From Methylobacterium thuringiense (GTDB lineage Bacteria > Pseudomonadota > Alphaproteobacteria > Rhizobiales > Beijerinckiaceae): 64,000 nucleotides of DNA. The translations under genes were made by a program, and so were the position numbers. This document shows, piece after piece, positions 17,458-26,105 of this stretch. The stretch is from NCBI RefSeq assembly GCF_022179645.1, contig NZ_BPRA01000005.1:167043-231042 (forward strand). The letters are read 5' to 3'. The notes below the pieces were generated by a model. It made no database searches and was not told the DNA's origin. It saw only the letters and a program-made list of their open reading frames with translations. Position 1 is the first letter of the stretch. Every line of letters begins with the position of its first letter.

Positions 17458-17481
17458 ACGGCGTGATCGATCGCGGCCGGC

Positions 17482-20400
17482 ATGATCGAGCAGGACAATG
17501 CCGAGCCGCCTCTACCACCGGCCTATGCGGAGCTCGTTGCGGCGACGAATTTTTCGTTCCTGCGCGGGGCCTCGCAGCCGCAGGACATGGTGCTGACTGC
17601 GCTGCTGCTCGACCAGTCCGGCATCGGCATCGCCGACCGCAACACCCTGGCCGGGGTGGTGCGCGCGCATCGCGCCCTGAAGGAACTGCGCGCGGAAGGG
17701 ATTCCGCTCCCCGAAAAGCTGCGCGACGGTTCAGGGCCCGGCGAGTTTGTGTTCGTCGAGCATCCGCTGGCGCCCGACACGATCGTCTCGCAGGAGGCGA
17801 TCAAGCGGCAGGCCGCGGCGTTCAGGCTCGCGGTCGGCGCGCACCTCGTCTTCGCAGACGGGGCGCCGGACGTCGTCGTGTATCCCACAGACCGCGCGAG
17901 TTGGGGTCGCCTCTGCCGGCTGCTCACCCGCGGCAATCGCCGGGCAGCGAAGGGCCAGTGCATCCTGCATCTCGACGATCTCCTGGCCGATACGGCCGGG
18001 CTGTTGCTGATCGTCATACCCTCACGCCGGGCGGATGGTCTCGCCGCAGCGCTCGGGCGGATCACGGAGGCTGCGCCGGGCGCGGTCTGGCTCGGCGTCG
18101 CCATGCACCGGCGCGGCGACGACCTACGCCGGCTCGCCCGTCTCCGGCTGCTGTCGCGGGAGACGGGTGTCCCGCTGCTCGCAGTCAACGACGCGCTCTA
18201 CGACATGCCGGCCGCGCGCGACCTGCAGGACGTGCTCACCTGCATTCGCGAGGGCGTGACCGTCGAGACCGCCGGGCGTCGGCTCGAGGCCAATGCCGAG
18301 CGGCATCTCAAAACCCCGGGGGAGATGGCGCGGCTGTTTCAGGACGCGCCGGACGCGATCGCGGCGACGCAGGACGTGCTCGACCGCATCGATTTCTCGC
18401 TGTCCGAACTGGAATACGATTATCCCGACGAGACCGTGCCGCCGGGCTGGACTCCGCAGGGCTGGCTCGAATCGCAGACCTGGCGCTGCGCCGCGGTCCG
18501 CTACCTCGACGGCATCCCCGAGAAGGTCGGAATGGCATTGCGCGAAGAGCTCGGCCTCATCGCCAAGCTCGACTACGCCCGCTACTTCCTGACGATCCTC
18601 GACATCGTGCGGGTCGCCGAGGACAAGGGAATCCTCTGCCAGGGGCGCGGCTCGGCGGCGAACTCCGCGGTCTGCTTCGTCCTCGGCATCACCTCCGTCG
18701 ACCCGGCCGAGAACGAGCTTCTCTTCGCCCGCTTCATCTCGGAGGAGCGCCGCGAGCCGCCCGACATCGACGTCGATTTCGAGCATGAGCGCCGCGAAGA
18801 GATCATCCAGCACATCTATGCGCGCTACGGGCGCCACCGCGCCGGCATCGCCGCAACGGTGATCCGCTACCGGCCTCGCAGTGCCATGCGCGAGGTCGGC
18901 AAGGCCTTGGGCCTGACCGAGGACGTTACCGCCCGTCTGTCCTCGACCCAGTGGGGCAGCTGGGGCAGCCACATCCGCGACGACCATATTCGCCAGACCG
19001 GGCTCGATCCGGAAAACCCGTCGATCCGCCGTGCCGTCGCCCTCGCGCGACGGCTGCTCGGGTTTCCGCGCCACCTGTCGCAGCATGTCGGCGGCTTCGT
19101 GCTGACTCGGGGACGGCTCGACGAGACCGTGCCGGTCGGCAATGCGGCCATGGCCGACCGCACCTTCATCGAGTGGGACAAGGACGACATCGACGAACTC
19201 GGCCTGATGAAGGTCGACGTGCTCGCCCTCGGGATGCTGACCTGCATCCGCAAGGCGTTCGATCTCTTGCGGGAGCACGAGGGCCTCGATCTCGGCCTCG
19301 CCGATATCCAGAAGGACGACCCGGCGACCTACGCGATGCTGCGGCGGGCGGATTCGCTCGGCGTCTTCCAGGTCGAGAGCCGCGCGCAGATGAACATGCT
19401 GCCGCGCCTCAAGCCTGAAAAATTCTACGACCTCGTGATCCAGGTCGCGATCGTCCGGCCCGGGCCGATTCAGGGCGACATGGTGCACCCCTACTTGCGC
19501 CGCCGCGCCGGCCTGGAGCCGGTGACCTATCCGTCACCGGCTTTCGGACAGGGCGATCCCGACGAACTCTATCAGGTGCTCAACCGGACCAAGGGCGTTC
19601 CGCTGTTCCAGGAGCAGGCGATGCGGCTCGCCATGGTCGCGGCGACGTTTTCGGATGTCGAGGCCAACCAGCTGCGCCGGGCCATGGCGACCTTCCGCAA
19701 TGTCGGCACGATCGGCGGCTTCGAAAAGCTGATGGTCGAGCGCATGGTGGCGCGGGGCTACGAGCGCGCCTTCGCGCAGCGCTGCTTCGAGCAGATCAAG
19801 GGGTTCGGCTCCTACGGCTTTCCCGAAAGCCACGCCGCCTCCTTCGCCAAGCTCGTCTACGTCTCGTCCTGGATCAAATGCCACCACCCGGCGGTGTTCG
19901 CCTGCGCGCTCTTGAATTCGCAGCCGATGGGCTTCTACGCGCCGGCGCAAATCGTGCGGGACGCTCAGGAGCACGGCGTCGCGGTGCGCCCGGTCGACGT
20001 CAACCACAGCGCCCGCGACAACACCTTGGAACGGGATGATCGCGGCTCGCTCGCCCTGCGCATCGGCTTCCGGCAGGTCGGCGGGATCGGCGAGGCGGAG
20101 GGCAACCGGCTCGTCGCCGCGCGCGGGCGCGGTTTTTCGGACGTCGAGGATCTGGCGGCGCGTACGCGCCTCTCGGGACGGGCGCTGCGGCTGCTCGCCG
20201 AGGCGGATGCGTTCCGCTCCCTCGGTCTCGAACGACGGGCCGCCCTCTGGGCCGTACGCCGCCTGCCGGACGACGCGCCGCTGCCGCTCTTCGCTGCCGC
20301 CGATGCGCGCGAACTCGGCCCCGAACCGGCGGTGGTTCTGCCGGAGATGAGCTTCGGCGCCCATGTGGCGGCCGATTACCAGTCGACGCGCCTTTCGCTG

Positions 20401-20871
20401 AAGGGCCATCCGCTGCAGATCCTGCGGCCGCTCTTCGACGCAGAGCAAGTCGTGACCTGCGCAGAACTCGCCGCCCTGCCCGATGCCAGCTACGTCAGGA
20501 ACGCCGGGGTGGTGCTGGTGCGCCAGCGCCCCGGGGCGGGCAACGCCATCTTCATCACGCTGGAGGACGAGACCGGCGTCACCAACGTCATCCTGTGGGC
20601 GGGCACCTTCGAGCGCTTCCGGCGCGCGATCATGTCTGCGCGGCTGCTGCTGGTGGAGGGGCGGGTGCAGAAGAGCCCGGAGGGCGTGGCGCATCTGATG
20701 GCCGAGCGGCTCTACGACCGCAGCGGCGAGCTCAAGCGCCTGTCGGAGGACCGCGACGTGACCATCGCCCTGAGCCGGGCCGACGAGTTCACCCATCCCC
20801 AACAGCCGCGCGGGCCGCATGGGCATCCACGCAACGTCCGCATCCTGCCGAAGTCGCGGGACTTTCACTGA
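17482..20871 (+). CDS. dnaE2: error-prone DNA polymerase III alpha subunit
   Basis: The protein has 1,129 aa of C-family polymerase. A PHP domain opens it (AELVAATNFSFLRGASQPQD). The palm has the acidic motif PPDIDVDFEHERREE, and KGFGSYGFPESHAASFA and a C-terminal OB-fold (AGNAIFITLEDETGVTNVIL) follow. The length and the absence of extended tau-binding sequence fit DnaE2 rather than replicative DnaE. It synthesises past lesions with ImuA and ImuB after SOS induction. It has no obvious promoter of its own; a hairpin lies in the 94-nt gap after imuB. Confidence 0.95.
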   Translation: MIEQDNAEPPLPPAYAELVAATNFSFLRGASQPQDMVLTALLLDQSGIGIADRNTLAGVVRAHRALKELRAEGIPLPEKLRDGSGPGEFVFVEHPLAPDTIVSQEAIKRQAAAFRLAVGAHLVFADGAPDVVVYPTDRASWGRLCRLLTRGNRRAAKGQCILHLDDLLADTAGLLLIVIPSRRADGLAAALGRITEAAPGAVWLGVAMHRRGDDLRRLARLRLLSRETGVPLLAVNDALYDMPAARDLQDVLTCIREGVTVETAGRRLEANAERHLKTPGEMARLFQDAPDAIAATQDVLDRIDFSLSELEYDYPDETVPPGWTPQGWLESQTWRCAAVRYLDGIPEKVGMALREELGLIAKLDYARYFLTILDIVRVAEDKGILCQGRGSAANSAVCFVLGITSVDPAENELLFARFISEERREPPDIDVDFEHERREEIIQHIYARYGRHRAGIAATVIRYRPRSAMREVGKALGLTEDVTARLSSTQWGSWGSHIRDDHIRQTGLDPENPSIRRAVALARRLLGFPRHLSQHVGGFVLTRGRLDETVPVGNAAMADRTFIEWDKDDIDELGLMKVDVLALGMLTCIRKAFDLLREHEGLDLGLADIQKDDPATYAMLRRADSLGVFQVESRAQMNMLPRLKPEKFYDLVIQVAIVRPGPIQGDMVHPYLRRRAGLEPVTYPSPAFGQGDPDELYQVLNRTKGVPLFQEQAMRLAMVAATFSDVEANQLRRAMATFRNVGTIGGFEKLMVERMVARGYERAFAQRCFEQIKGFGSYGFPESHAASFAKLVYVSSWIKCHHPAVFACALLNSQPMGFYAPAQIVRDAQEHGVAVRPVDVNHSARDNTLERDDRGSLALRIGFRQVGGIGEAEGNRLVAARGRGFSDVEDLAARTRLSGRALRLLAEADAFRSLGLERRAALWAVRRLPDDAPLPLFAAADARELGPEPAVVLPEMSFGAHVAADYQSTRLSLKGHPLQILRPLFDAEQVVTCAELAALPDASYVRNAGVVLVRQRPGAGNAIFITLEDETGVTNVILWAGTFERFRRAIMSARLLLVEGRVQKSPEGVAHLMAERLYDRSGELKRLSEDRDVTIALSRADEFTHPQQPRGPHGHPRNVRILPKSRDFH

Positions 20872-20886
20872 GTGGAAGCCCGTCGC

Positions 20887-20915
20887 CAAAAGAAAAAGCC
20901 CCGGAATCCGGGGCT
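20887..20915 (-). terminator. rho-independent terminator of ctrA
   Basis: AGCCCCGGA-A-TCCGGGGCT (20897-20915) forms a near-perfect hairpin. On the minus strand it is followed by TTTTTCTTTT. It lies 27 nt past the ctrA stop. The plus side ends with CTCTTCTC, so it may also act on dnaE2. Confidence 0.85.
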
Positions 20916-20942
20916 CTTCTCGCGACCGTGTGGGCTGGGGGC

Positions 20943-21644
20943 TCAGACGGCGATGCGCTCTTCAACCTCGTTGGGCTCGCGCAGCACGTATCCGCGGCCC
21001 CACACGGTCTCGATGTAGTTCTTGCCCTGGCTGGCATTCGCAAGCTTCTTGCGCAGCTTACAGATGAACACGTCGATGATCTTGAGTTCGGGCTCGTCCA
21101 TGCCGCCGTAGAGATGATTGAGGAACATCTCCTTGGTGAGGGTCGTGCCCTTCCGGAGCGAGAGCAGCTCCAGCATCTGGTACTCCTTGCCGGTGAGGTG
21201 CACGCGGCTGCCGGAGACTTCGACCGTCTTCTGGTCGAGGTTGACGATGAGATCGCCCGTGGTGATGACCGATTGGGCGTGACCCTTGGACCGGCGCACG
21301 ATGGCGTGGATGCGTGCGACCAGCTCGTCCTTGTGGAAGGGCTTGGTGAGATAGTCGTCGGCGCCGAAGCCGAGGCCCTTCACCTTGTCTTCGATGCCGG
21401 CCATGCCCGACAGGATCAGGATCGGCGTCTTGACCTTCGCCACCCGCAGGTTCCGCAGAACCTCGTAGCCCGACATGTCGGGCAGGTTCAGGTCGAGCAA
21501 GATGATGTCGTAGTCGTAGAGCTTGCCGAGGTCGACGCCCTCTTCTCCGAGGTCCGTCGTATAAGTATTGAAATTCTCGGACTTGAGCATCAATTCGATG
21601 CTCTGCGCCGTGGCGCCATCGTCCTCGATAAGAAGTACGCGCAT
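20943..21644 (-). CDS. ctrA: cell-cycle response regulator CtrA
   Basis: The protein has 233 aa. The receiver domain carries the acidic pocket (LLIEDD), phospho-acceptor Asp51 ([15 protein letters not shown]) and Lys in YLTKPF. The OmpR-type winged helix follows ([20 protein letters not shown], then [13 protein letters not shown] and VWGRGYVL). These match CtrA nearly word for word from memory. CtrA binds TTAA-type sites and controls division, motility and DNA methylation genes. It diverges from fliI over a 372-bp region. A strong terminator closes the gene. Confidence 0.97.
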   Translation of the reverse strand: MRVLLIEDDGATAQSIELMLKSENFNTYTTDLGEEGVDLGKLYDYDIILLDLNLPDMSGYEVLRNLRVAKVKTPILILSGMAGIEDKVKGLGFGADDYLTKPFHKDELVARIHAIVRRSKGHAQSVITTGDLIVNLDQKTVEVSGSRVHLTGKEYQMLELLSLRKGTTLTKEMFLNHLYGGMDEPELKIIDVFICKLRKKLANASQGKNYIETVWGRGYVLREPNEVEERIAV

Positions 21645-22016
21645 CGTCGGTCCCCAGCCCGGCCGGCCGTCTAAGGCGGGCGGGCATGCGCCCGCCGCTC
21701 GCCCGCCGACGGCCTCGGCGGACGCTGCTTCGTTCCTGTTTCGAAACGCTAACGATTAACCGTTAACAAAACCCGAATCCCGGTTGCAAGCACACTCTTT
21801 ATGAAGGTCTTTCCAGTTTACCCGAGTCGTTGCCGATCCGTTCCCGTCCGACAGCGATTCGGGGCTGCACGAGCCTCCGAGCCTTCCTGCTAACCCCTTC
21901 CCCGAAAACGATTGATGCCCTGCGTGGCCTCTTAGACACGCTGAAGCGCCACTCGTTAACGAAGCGATGCCCGTAGTGTTAATGAGGGAGGTAAACGAAC
22001 CGTTGAGGTTGAGCGA
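21645..22016. promoter_or_regulatory. ctrA-fliI divergent regulatory region
   Basis: This 372-bp region has three GANTC sites (GAATC at 21775, GAGTC at 21824, GATTC at 21856), the CcrM methylation sequence. It also has a cluster of TTAA half-sites near ctrA (CTAA at 21749, TTAA at 21756 and 21763, 7-nt period) and two more near fliI (21956, 21979). None has the exact TTAA-N7-TTAA CtrA spacing. GGGAGG at 21986-21991 lies too far upstream to be the fliI Shine-Dalgarno. Confidence 0.5.
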
Positions 22017-23387
22017 ATGAGTGAGGATCGCCGTGGAACGGTCACTCCGCGAACCGGCCCGAATCTGGCGGCTGCGATCGACGCGCTCGCGGACGTCGAG
22101 ACGCTGGAAGTCTACGGCCGCGTCACCGCGATTCGCGGACTCCTCGTGGAGGTGGCCGGGCCGATCGCCGCCATGCGGCTTGGTGGCCGGATCGACATCG
22201 CCGTCGGTTCCGCCGGCGCGGCGGCGGTGCCTTGCGAGATCATCGGCTTCCAGGGCGACCGCGCGCTCGCCATGCCGTTCGGTTCCCTCGACGGCGTACG
22301 CCGCGGCTGCCCGGCCTATGTGCGCGAAGACTCCGCCGGGGCGATCCGCCCGACGCAGGCCTGGCTCGGCCGCACGGTCGACGCGCTCGGCCGGCCGATC
22401 GATGGGCTCGGGCCGCTTCCTCAGGGGCCGGTGGCCTATCCGCTGCGGGCCGATCCGCCGCCGGCTCATGCCAGGCGCCGGGTCGGCCCGCCGCTCGATC
22501 TCGGGGTCCGCTGCATCAACACCTTCCTGACCATGTGCTCGGGCCAGCGGATGGGCATCTTCGCGGGTTCCGGCGTCGGCAAGTCGGTGCTGCTCTCGAT
22601 GCTGGCCCGTTACACCGCGGCCGACGTCGCGGTGATCGGCCTCGTCGGCGAGCGCGGCCGCGAGGTGCAGGAGTTCCTGCAGGAGGATCTCGGCCCGGCC
22701 GGCCTCGCCCGGTCCGTCGTGGTGGTGGCGACATCGGACGAGCCGGTGCTGATGCGCCGCAACGCCGCCTATCTCGCCCTCACCCTCTCGGAGTATTTTC
22801 GCGATCAGAACGCGCAGGTGCTGTGCATGATCGACTCGATCACGCGCTTCGCCATGGCCCAGCGCGACATCGGCTTGGCCGGCGGCGAGCCGCCCACCGC
22901 CAAGGGCTACACCCCCACCGTCTTTTCGGAGCTGCCGCGCCTGCTCGAACGGGCCGGTCCCGGCACCGGCGAGGGCTCGATCTCGGGGCTGTTCACCGTG
23001 CTCGTCGAGGGCGACGACCACAACGAGCCGGTAGCGGACGCGGTGCGCGGCATCCTCGACGGCCACATCGTCATGGAGCGGCGCATCGCCGAGCGCGGGC
23101 GCTATCCGGCGATCAACGTGCTGCGCTCGGTCTCCCGCACCATGCCGCGGGCCTGCGATCCGGCCTTCCTGCCGACCATGCGGCGGGCCCGCGCGCTGCT
23201 GGCCACATACGCCGACATGGAGGAGCTGATCCGGCTCGGCGCCTACCGGGCAGGCTCTTCGCCGGAGGTGGATGAGGCCGTCGCGCTCATGCCGGATCTT
23301 GAGGCTTTTCTGGGGCAAAGTAAGGAAGAAGCAACCTCCATCGGCGAGGGTTACGCACGGTTGGCCACGATCGTCGGTACCGGCTGA
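22017..23387 (+). CDS. fliI: flagellar export ATPase FliI
   Basis: The protein has 456 aa of F1-beta-like ATPase. The Walker A loop is [13 protein letters not shown] near residues 179-191. Nearby are [13 protein letters not shown], the Walker B strand [20 protein letters not shown] and [19 protein letters not shown], all FliI/YscN markers. It energises substrate unloading at the flagellar type III export gate. It starts a fliI-fliJ pair, with ctrA divergent upstream, an arrangement seen in Rhizobiales. The Ala-rich N-terminus carries the FliH-binding region. Confidence 0.96.
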   Translation: MSEDRRGTVTPRTGPNLAAAIDALADVETLEVYGRVTAIRGLLVEVAGPIAAMRLGGRIDIAVGSAGAAAVPCEIIGFQGDRALAMPFGSLDGVRRGCPAYVREDSAGAIRPTQAWLGRTVDALGRPIDGLGPLPQGPVAYPLRADPPPAHARRRVGPPLDLGVRCINTFLTMCSGQRMGIFAGSGVGKSVLLSMLARYTAADVAVIGLVGERGREVQEFLQEDLGPAGLARSVVVVATSDEPVLMRRNAAYLALTLSEYFRDQNAQVLCMIDSITRFAMAQRDIGLAGGEPPTAKGYTPTVFSELPRLLERAGPGTGEGSISGLFTVLVEGDDHNEPVADAVRGILDGHIVMERRIAERGRYPAINVLRSVSRTMPRACDPAFLPTMRRARALLATYADMEELIRLGAYRAGSSPEVDEAVALMPDLEAFLGQSKEEATSIGEGYARLATIVGTG

Positions 23388-23444
23388 AAGGCCGAGTGCG
23401 AGAGCGGCCCGTAGCCCGCGTTGCGTTGAGATGGATGGCTCGAG

Positions 23445-23852
23445 ATGAAATCGCGTGACACGCTGATCCGGCTGCGCCGGTTCCAGGTCGACGAGAAGCG
23501 TCGCCGGGTCGCCCAGATCGAGATGATGATGGCCGACTTCAACCGCATGGTTGTCGAGCTCGACCGCGAGGTCGCCCATGAGGAGGCCCGCGCCGGGATC
23601 ACGGACATCGCGCATTTCGCCTATCCGACCTATGCCCGCGCCGCCGCCAACCGTCGCGACAACATGCGCCAGTCGGCTCTGGCGCTGGAAGGCCAGCTGG
23701 CCGAGGCCAAGGCCGAACTCGGCGAGGCCTTCGAGGAACTGAAGAAGGTCGAGATCCTCGAGGATCGCGAGCGCTCCGCCGAACGTGCCGCCGCCGGCGT
23801 GCGCGAGCAGGCCGAGATGGACGCCATCGGTCTCAGCCGCGCCCGCGCCTGA
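23445..23852 (+). CDS. fliJ: flagellar export protein FliJ
   Basis: The protein has 135 aa and is almost entirely predicted coiled coil (FQVDEKRRRVAQIEMMMADF and LEGQLAEAKAELGEAFEEL). It matches alphaproteobacterial FliJ in length and position, 57 nt after fliI. FliJ is the stalk of the FliI hexamer and contacts FlhA. Sequence identity alone is weak for this family; context decides the call. Confidence 0.88.
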   Translation: MKSRDTLIRLRRFQVDEKRRRVAQIEMMMADFNRMVVELDREVAHEEARAGITDIAHFAYPTYARAAANRRDNMRQSALALEGQLAEAKAELGEAFEELKKVEILEDRERSAERAAAGVREQAEMDAIGLSRARA

Positions 23853-24005
23853 GCCGGCCTTCACGCTGCGGATCACGTCCGCGGCACGACAATGTCATGA
23901 TCCCGGTGCAAGGGTGCGCGCATCACGAGACCTGACCGGTCCCGCTTGCGATGCACGGCACCGTGGCGCATCAGGACCCGGTCCCCAAGCTGCGGCCGGT
24001 TCTGC

Positions 24006-25064
24006 ATGAAGAAGATCAGTGAATTCCTCTGGCCGCTCATCGGTCTCGGGGCCGTCGTCGTCTCCTGCTACCTGCTCTACGGCCAGCTCAAGACCCTGTC
24101 CTGGGTCCAGCTTCAGGCGGCCTTCGCGGCGATCCCGCTGCATCATTTCCTGCTCGCCGCCGTTTCCACCCTCGTCGCCTACGCCGCGCTCGCCTGGTAC
24201 GACCGGATCGCGCTGCTGCATCTCGGCGTGCGCCATATCGGCTGGGTCTTCGTTTCGCTCTGCTCGTTCACGACCTACGCGCTGTCGCACAATATCGGCG
24301 CGTCGGTGTTTTCGGGCGCGCTCGTGCGCTACCGGGCCTACACCGCCAAAGGGCTCTCGGCCGCGCAGGTCGCGGTGCTGGTGGCGCTCTGCTCCTTCAC
24401 CTTCGGGCTCGGCACCCTGCTGCTCGGCGGCTTCTGCCTCGTCTACGATCCGCACCTGCTGGCGCGCCTCGACACGCTGCTCCCGAGCCTGCTGACCAAC
24501 CCGACCACGGCCCGCATCGTCGGCTTCGCCATGCTCGGCTTCGTGGCGCTCTACGTTCTCGGCTCGGTGCTGCACTTCAAGCCGCTGACGATCCGCTCCT
24601 TCAAGGTCGAGTATCCGCGCCCCGGCATCATGCTGCGGCAGCTCATCGCCGCGCCGATGGAGTTGCTGGGTGCGGCCGGCATCATCTACTTCGCCCTGCC
24701 CGACAGCCTGAACCCGGGCTTCATCCCGGTTCTGGCGATCTTCCTGGCCTCGTTCTCGGTGGCACTGGCCTCGCATGCGCCGGGCGGCCTCGGCGTGTTC
24801 GAGCTCGTCTTCCTCGCCGCCATGCAGATCAACGCCGACGACCAGAAGGCCTCGGTGGTCGCTGCCGTGCTGATTTTCCGGCTGTTCTACCTGCTGCTGC
24901 CCTTCGCCGTGGCGATCGTCGTGGTGCTGATGTTCGAGCGCTCTCGTCTCGCCGGGGCGCTCTCGTCGCGCAAAGGCGATGCCGACGTACCGGAGCCGCC
25001 CCTCGTCGCACCGGGCCTCAAGCCGCAGACGATCGAGCGCAGGCTGGAGAACAAGGCGTTCTGA
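24006..25064 (+). CDS. lysylphosphatidylglycerol synthase-like membrane protein (UPF0104/YbhN)
   Basis: The 352-aa integral membrane protein starts at MKKISEFLWPLIGLGAVVVS. It has about eight hydrophobic segments and the family's conserved patches: ALSHNIGASVFSGALVRYRAY and LASHAPGGLGVFELVF near the C-terminus. This is the flippase-like transmembrane part of MprF without the aminoacyl-transferase domain. The substrate is unknown. A 20-residue upstream extension was rejected. It lies 153 nt after fliJ and 113 nt before the secretion locus, on the same strand. Confidence 0.82.
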   Translation: MKKISEFLWPLIGLGAVVVSCYLLYGQLKTLSWVQLQAAFAAIPLHHFLLAAVSTLVAYAALAWYDRIALLHLGVRHIGWVFVSLCSFTTYALSHNIGASVFSGALVRYRAYTAKGLSAAQVAVLVALCSFTFGLGTLLLGGFCLVYDPHLLARLDTLLPSLLTNPTTARIVGFAMLGFVALYVLGSVLHFKPLTIRSFKVEYPRPGIMLRQLIAAPMELLGAAGIIYFALPDSLNPGFIPVLAIFLASFSVALASHAPGGLGVFELVFLAAMQINADDQKASVVAAVLIFRLFYLLLPFAVAIVVVLMFERSRLAGALSSRKGDADVPEPPLVAPGLKPQTIERRLENKAF

Positions 25065-25177
25065 TCGAGCCGGTGGGGCACCGGATCTCTCGTCGAACCT
25101 CGCTCCGCCGCACGATGTCTTAACCCTAATCGCGCACGGTCACGCTCACGGCATCGAGCGTGCGTGAGGGGGTTATC

Positions 25178-25906
25178 GTGCGTCTGGCAACGGTCTTGGT
25201 GCTGTCGCTCGCGGGGCTTCCCGCACTCGCCCAATCCGACCCGCCGGTGCGCGGCGTCGTCCGCGCCGTGCGCGATGCCAGCATCGCCACCGATCTCAAC
25301 GCGCGCATCGTCAAGCTGCCGTTTCGCGAGGGCGAATCGTTCAAGGCCGGCGACACGCTCGTCGCTTTCGACTGCGACCGGACCGAGGCCGAGTTCCGCG
25401 CGGCCGAGGCCGAGGACACGGTCAACCGCATCGCCCTCGACAACGCCCAGCAGCTCGACCGCCGCCACGCCATCGGCCGCATCGAGGTCCAGGCCTCCAA
25501 GGCGAAATGGGACAAGGCCCATGCCGCGGCCGACGCCCTGCGCTTTCGCGTCCGCGACTGCCGGATCGTCGCGCCGTTCTCCGGCCGCGTCGCCGAACTC
25601 CGGGCGCGCGAGCACGAGATGCCCACCGCCGGCCAGCCGCTGCTGCGGATCGTCGACGCGGCGTCCGTCGAGATCGACCTGATCGTGCCGTCGGCCTGGC
25701 TCGTCTGGCTGAAGGTCGCGACGCCGTTGCAGGTGAAGGTCGACGAGACCGGCCGGACCTACGCGGCCAAGGTGATCCGCACCGCCGCAGCCGTCGATCC
25801 CGTCTCGCAGACCATCAAGATCACCGCCGGCTTCGCCCCCGGCGACACCTCCGCCGTGCTGCCCGGCATGAGCCTCGACGCGACGTTCGAACGTCCGGGC
25901 TCCTAG
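25178..25906 (+). CDS. periplasmic adaptor (HlyD/RND membrane-fusion type), secretion-locus component 1
   Basis: The protein has 242 aa. A signal peptide (MRLATVLVLSLAGLPALAQS) leads to a split biotinyl-lipoyl domain: GVVRAVRDASIATDLNARIV, then LPFREGESFKAGDTLVAFDC, and the second half IVAPFSGRVAELRAREHEM. A short alpha hairpin lies between them, and a beta-barrel follows. It is a compact adaptor without the usual long hairpin. GAGG before the GTG at 25178 sets the start; a GTG at 25160 is the alternative. It opens a same-strand locus with two further HlyD-type proteins, a giant surface protein and a TolC-like lipoprotein, so I infer it bridges inner and outer components. Confidence 0.8.
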   Translation: MRLATVLVLSLAGLPALAQSDPPVRGVVRAVRDASIATDLNARIVKLPFREGESFKAGDTLVAFDCDRTEAEFRAAEAEDTVNRIALDNAQQLDRRHAIGRIEVQASKAKWDKAHAAADALRFRVRDCRIVAPFSGRVAELRAREHEMPTAGQPLLRIVDAASVEIDLIVPSAWLVWLKVATPLQVKVDETGRTYAAKVIRTAAAVDPVSQTIKITAGFAPGDTSAVLPGMSLDATFERPGS

Positions 25907-25948
25907 TGTTCGCCCCCTGCTGCTCCGAGGGTTCCAGTACCCTCCGCC

Positions 25949-26046
25949 GTCATTCCGGGGCCGCGCAGCGGAACCCGGAACCCACGACTGGGCACAGCGT
26001 GTCGATTGGGTTCCGGGTTCTCGCCTCCGGCGAGCCCCGGAATGAC
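25949..26046. repeat. 98-bp intergenic palindromic repeat
   Basis: GTCATTCCGGGGC at 25949-25961 is mirrored by GCCCCGGAATGAC at 26034-26046. Inner arms CGGAACCCGGAACCCA and TGGGTTCCGGGTT also pair. This matches the look of dispersed intergenic repeats in Rhizobiales genomes. It separates the first adaptor gene from the second and could reduce read-through or stabilise mRNA ends. Confidence 0.8.
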
Positions 26047-26105
26047 CGCAGGGGATTGCAAGCCCATCCGCAGGGCCGTGACGAAACGCGAGGGCGGTTG
26101 TCGTA

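Noticed and set aside
21749-21767. CtrA box upstream of ctrA
   Set aside because: The TTAA half-sites are spaced by 3 nt, not 7, so I do not call a canonical CtrA site.
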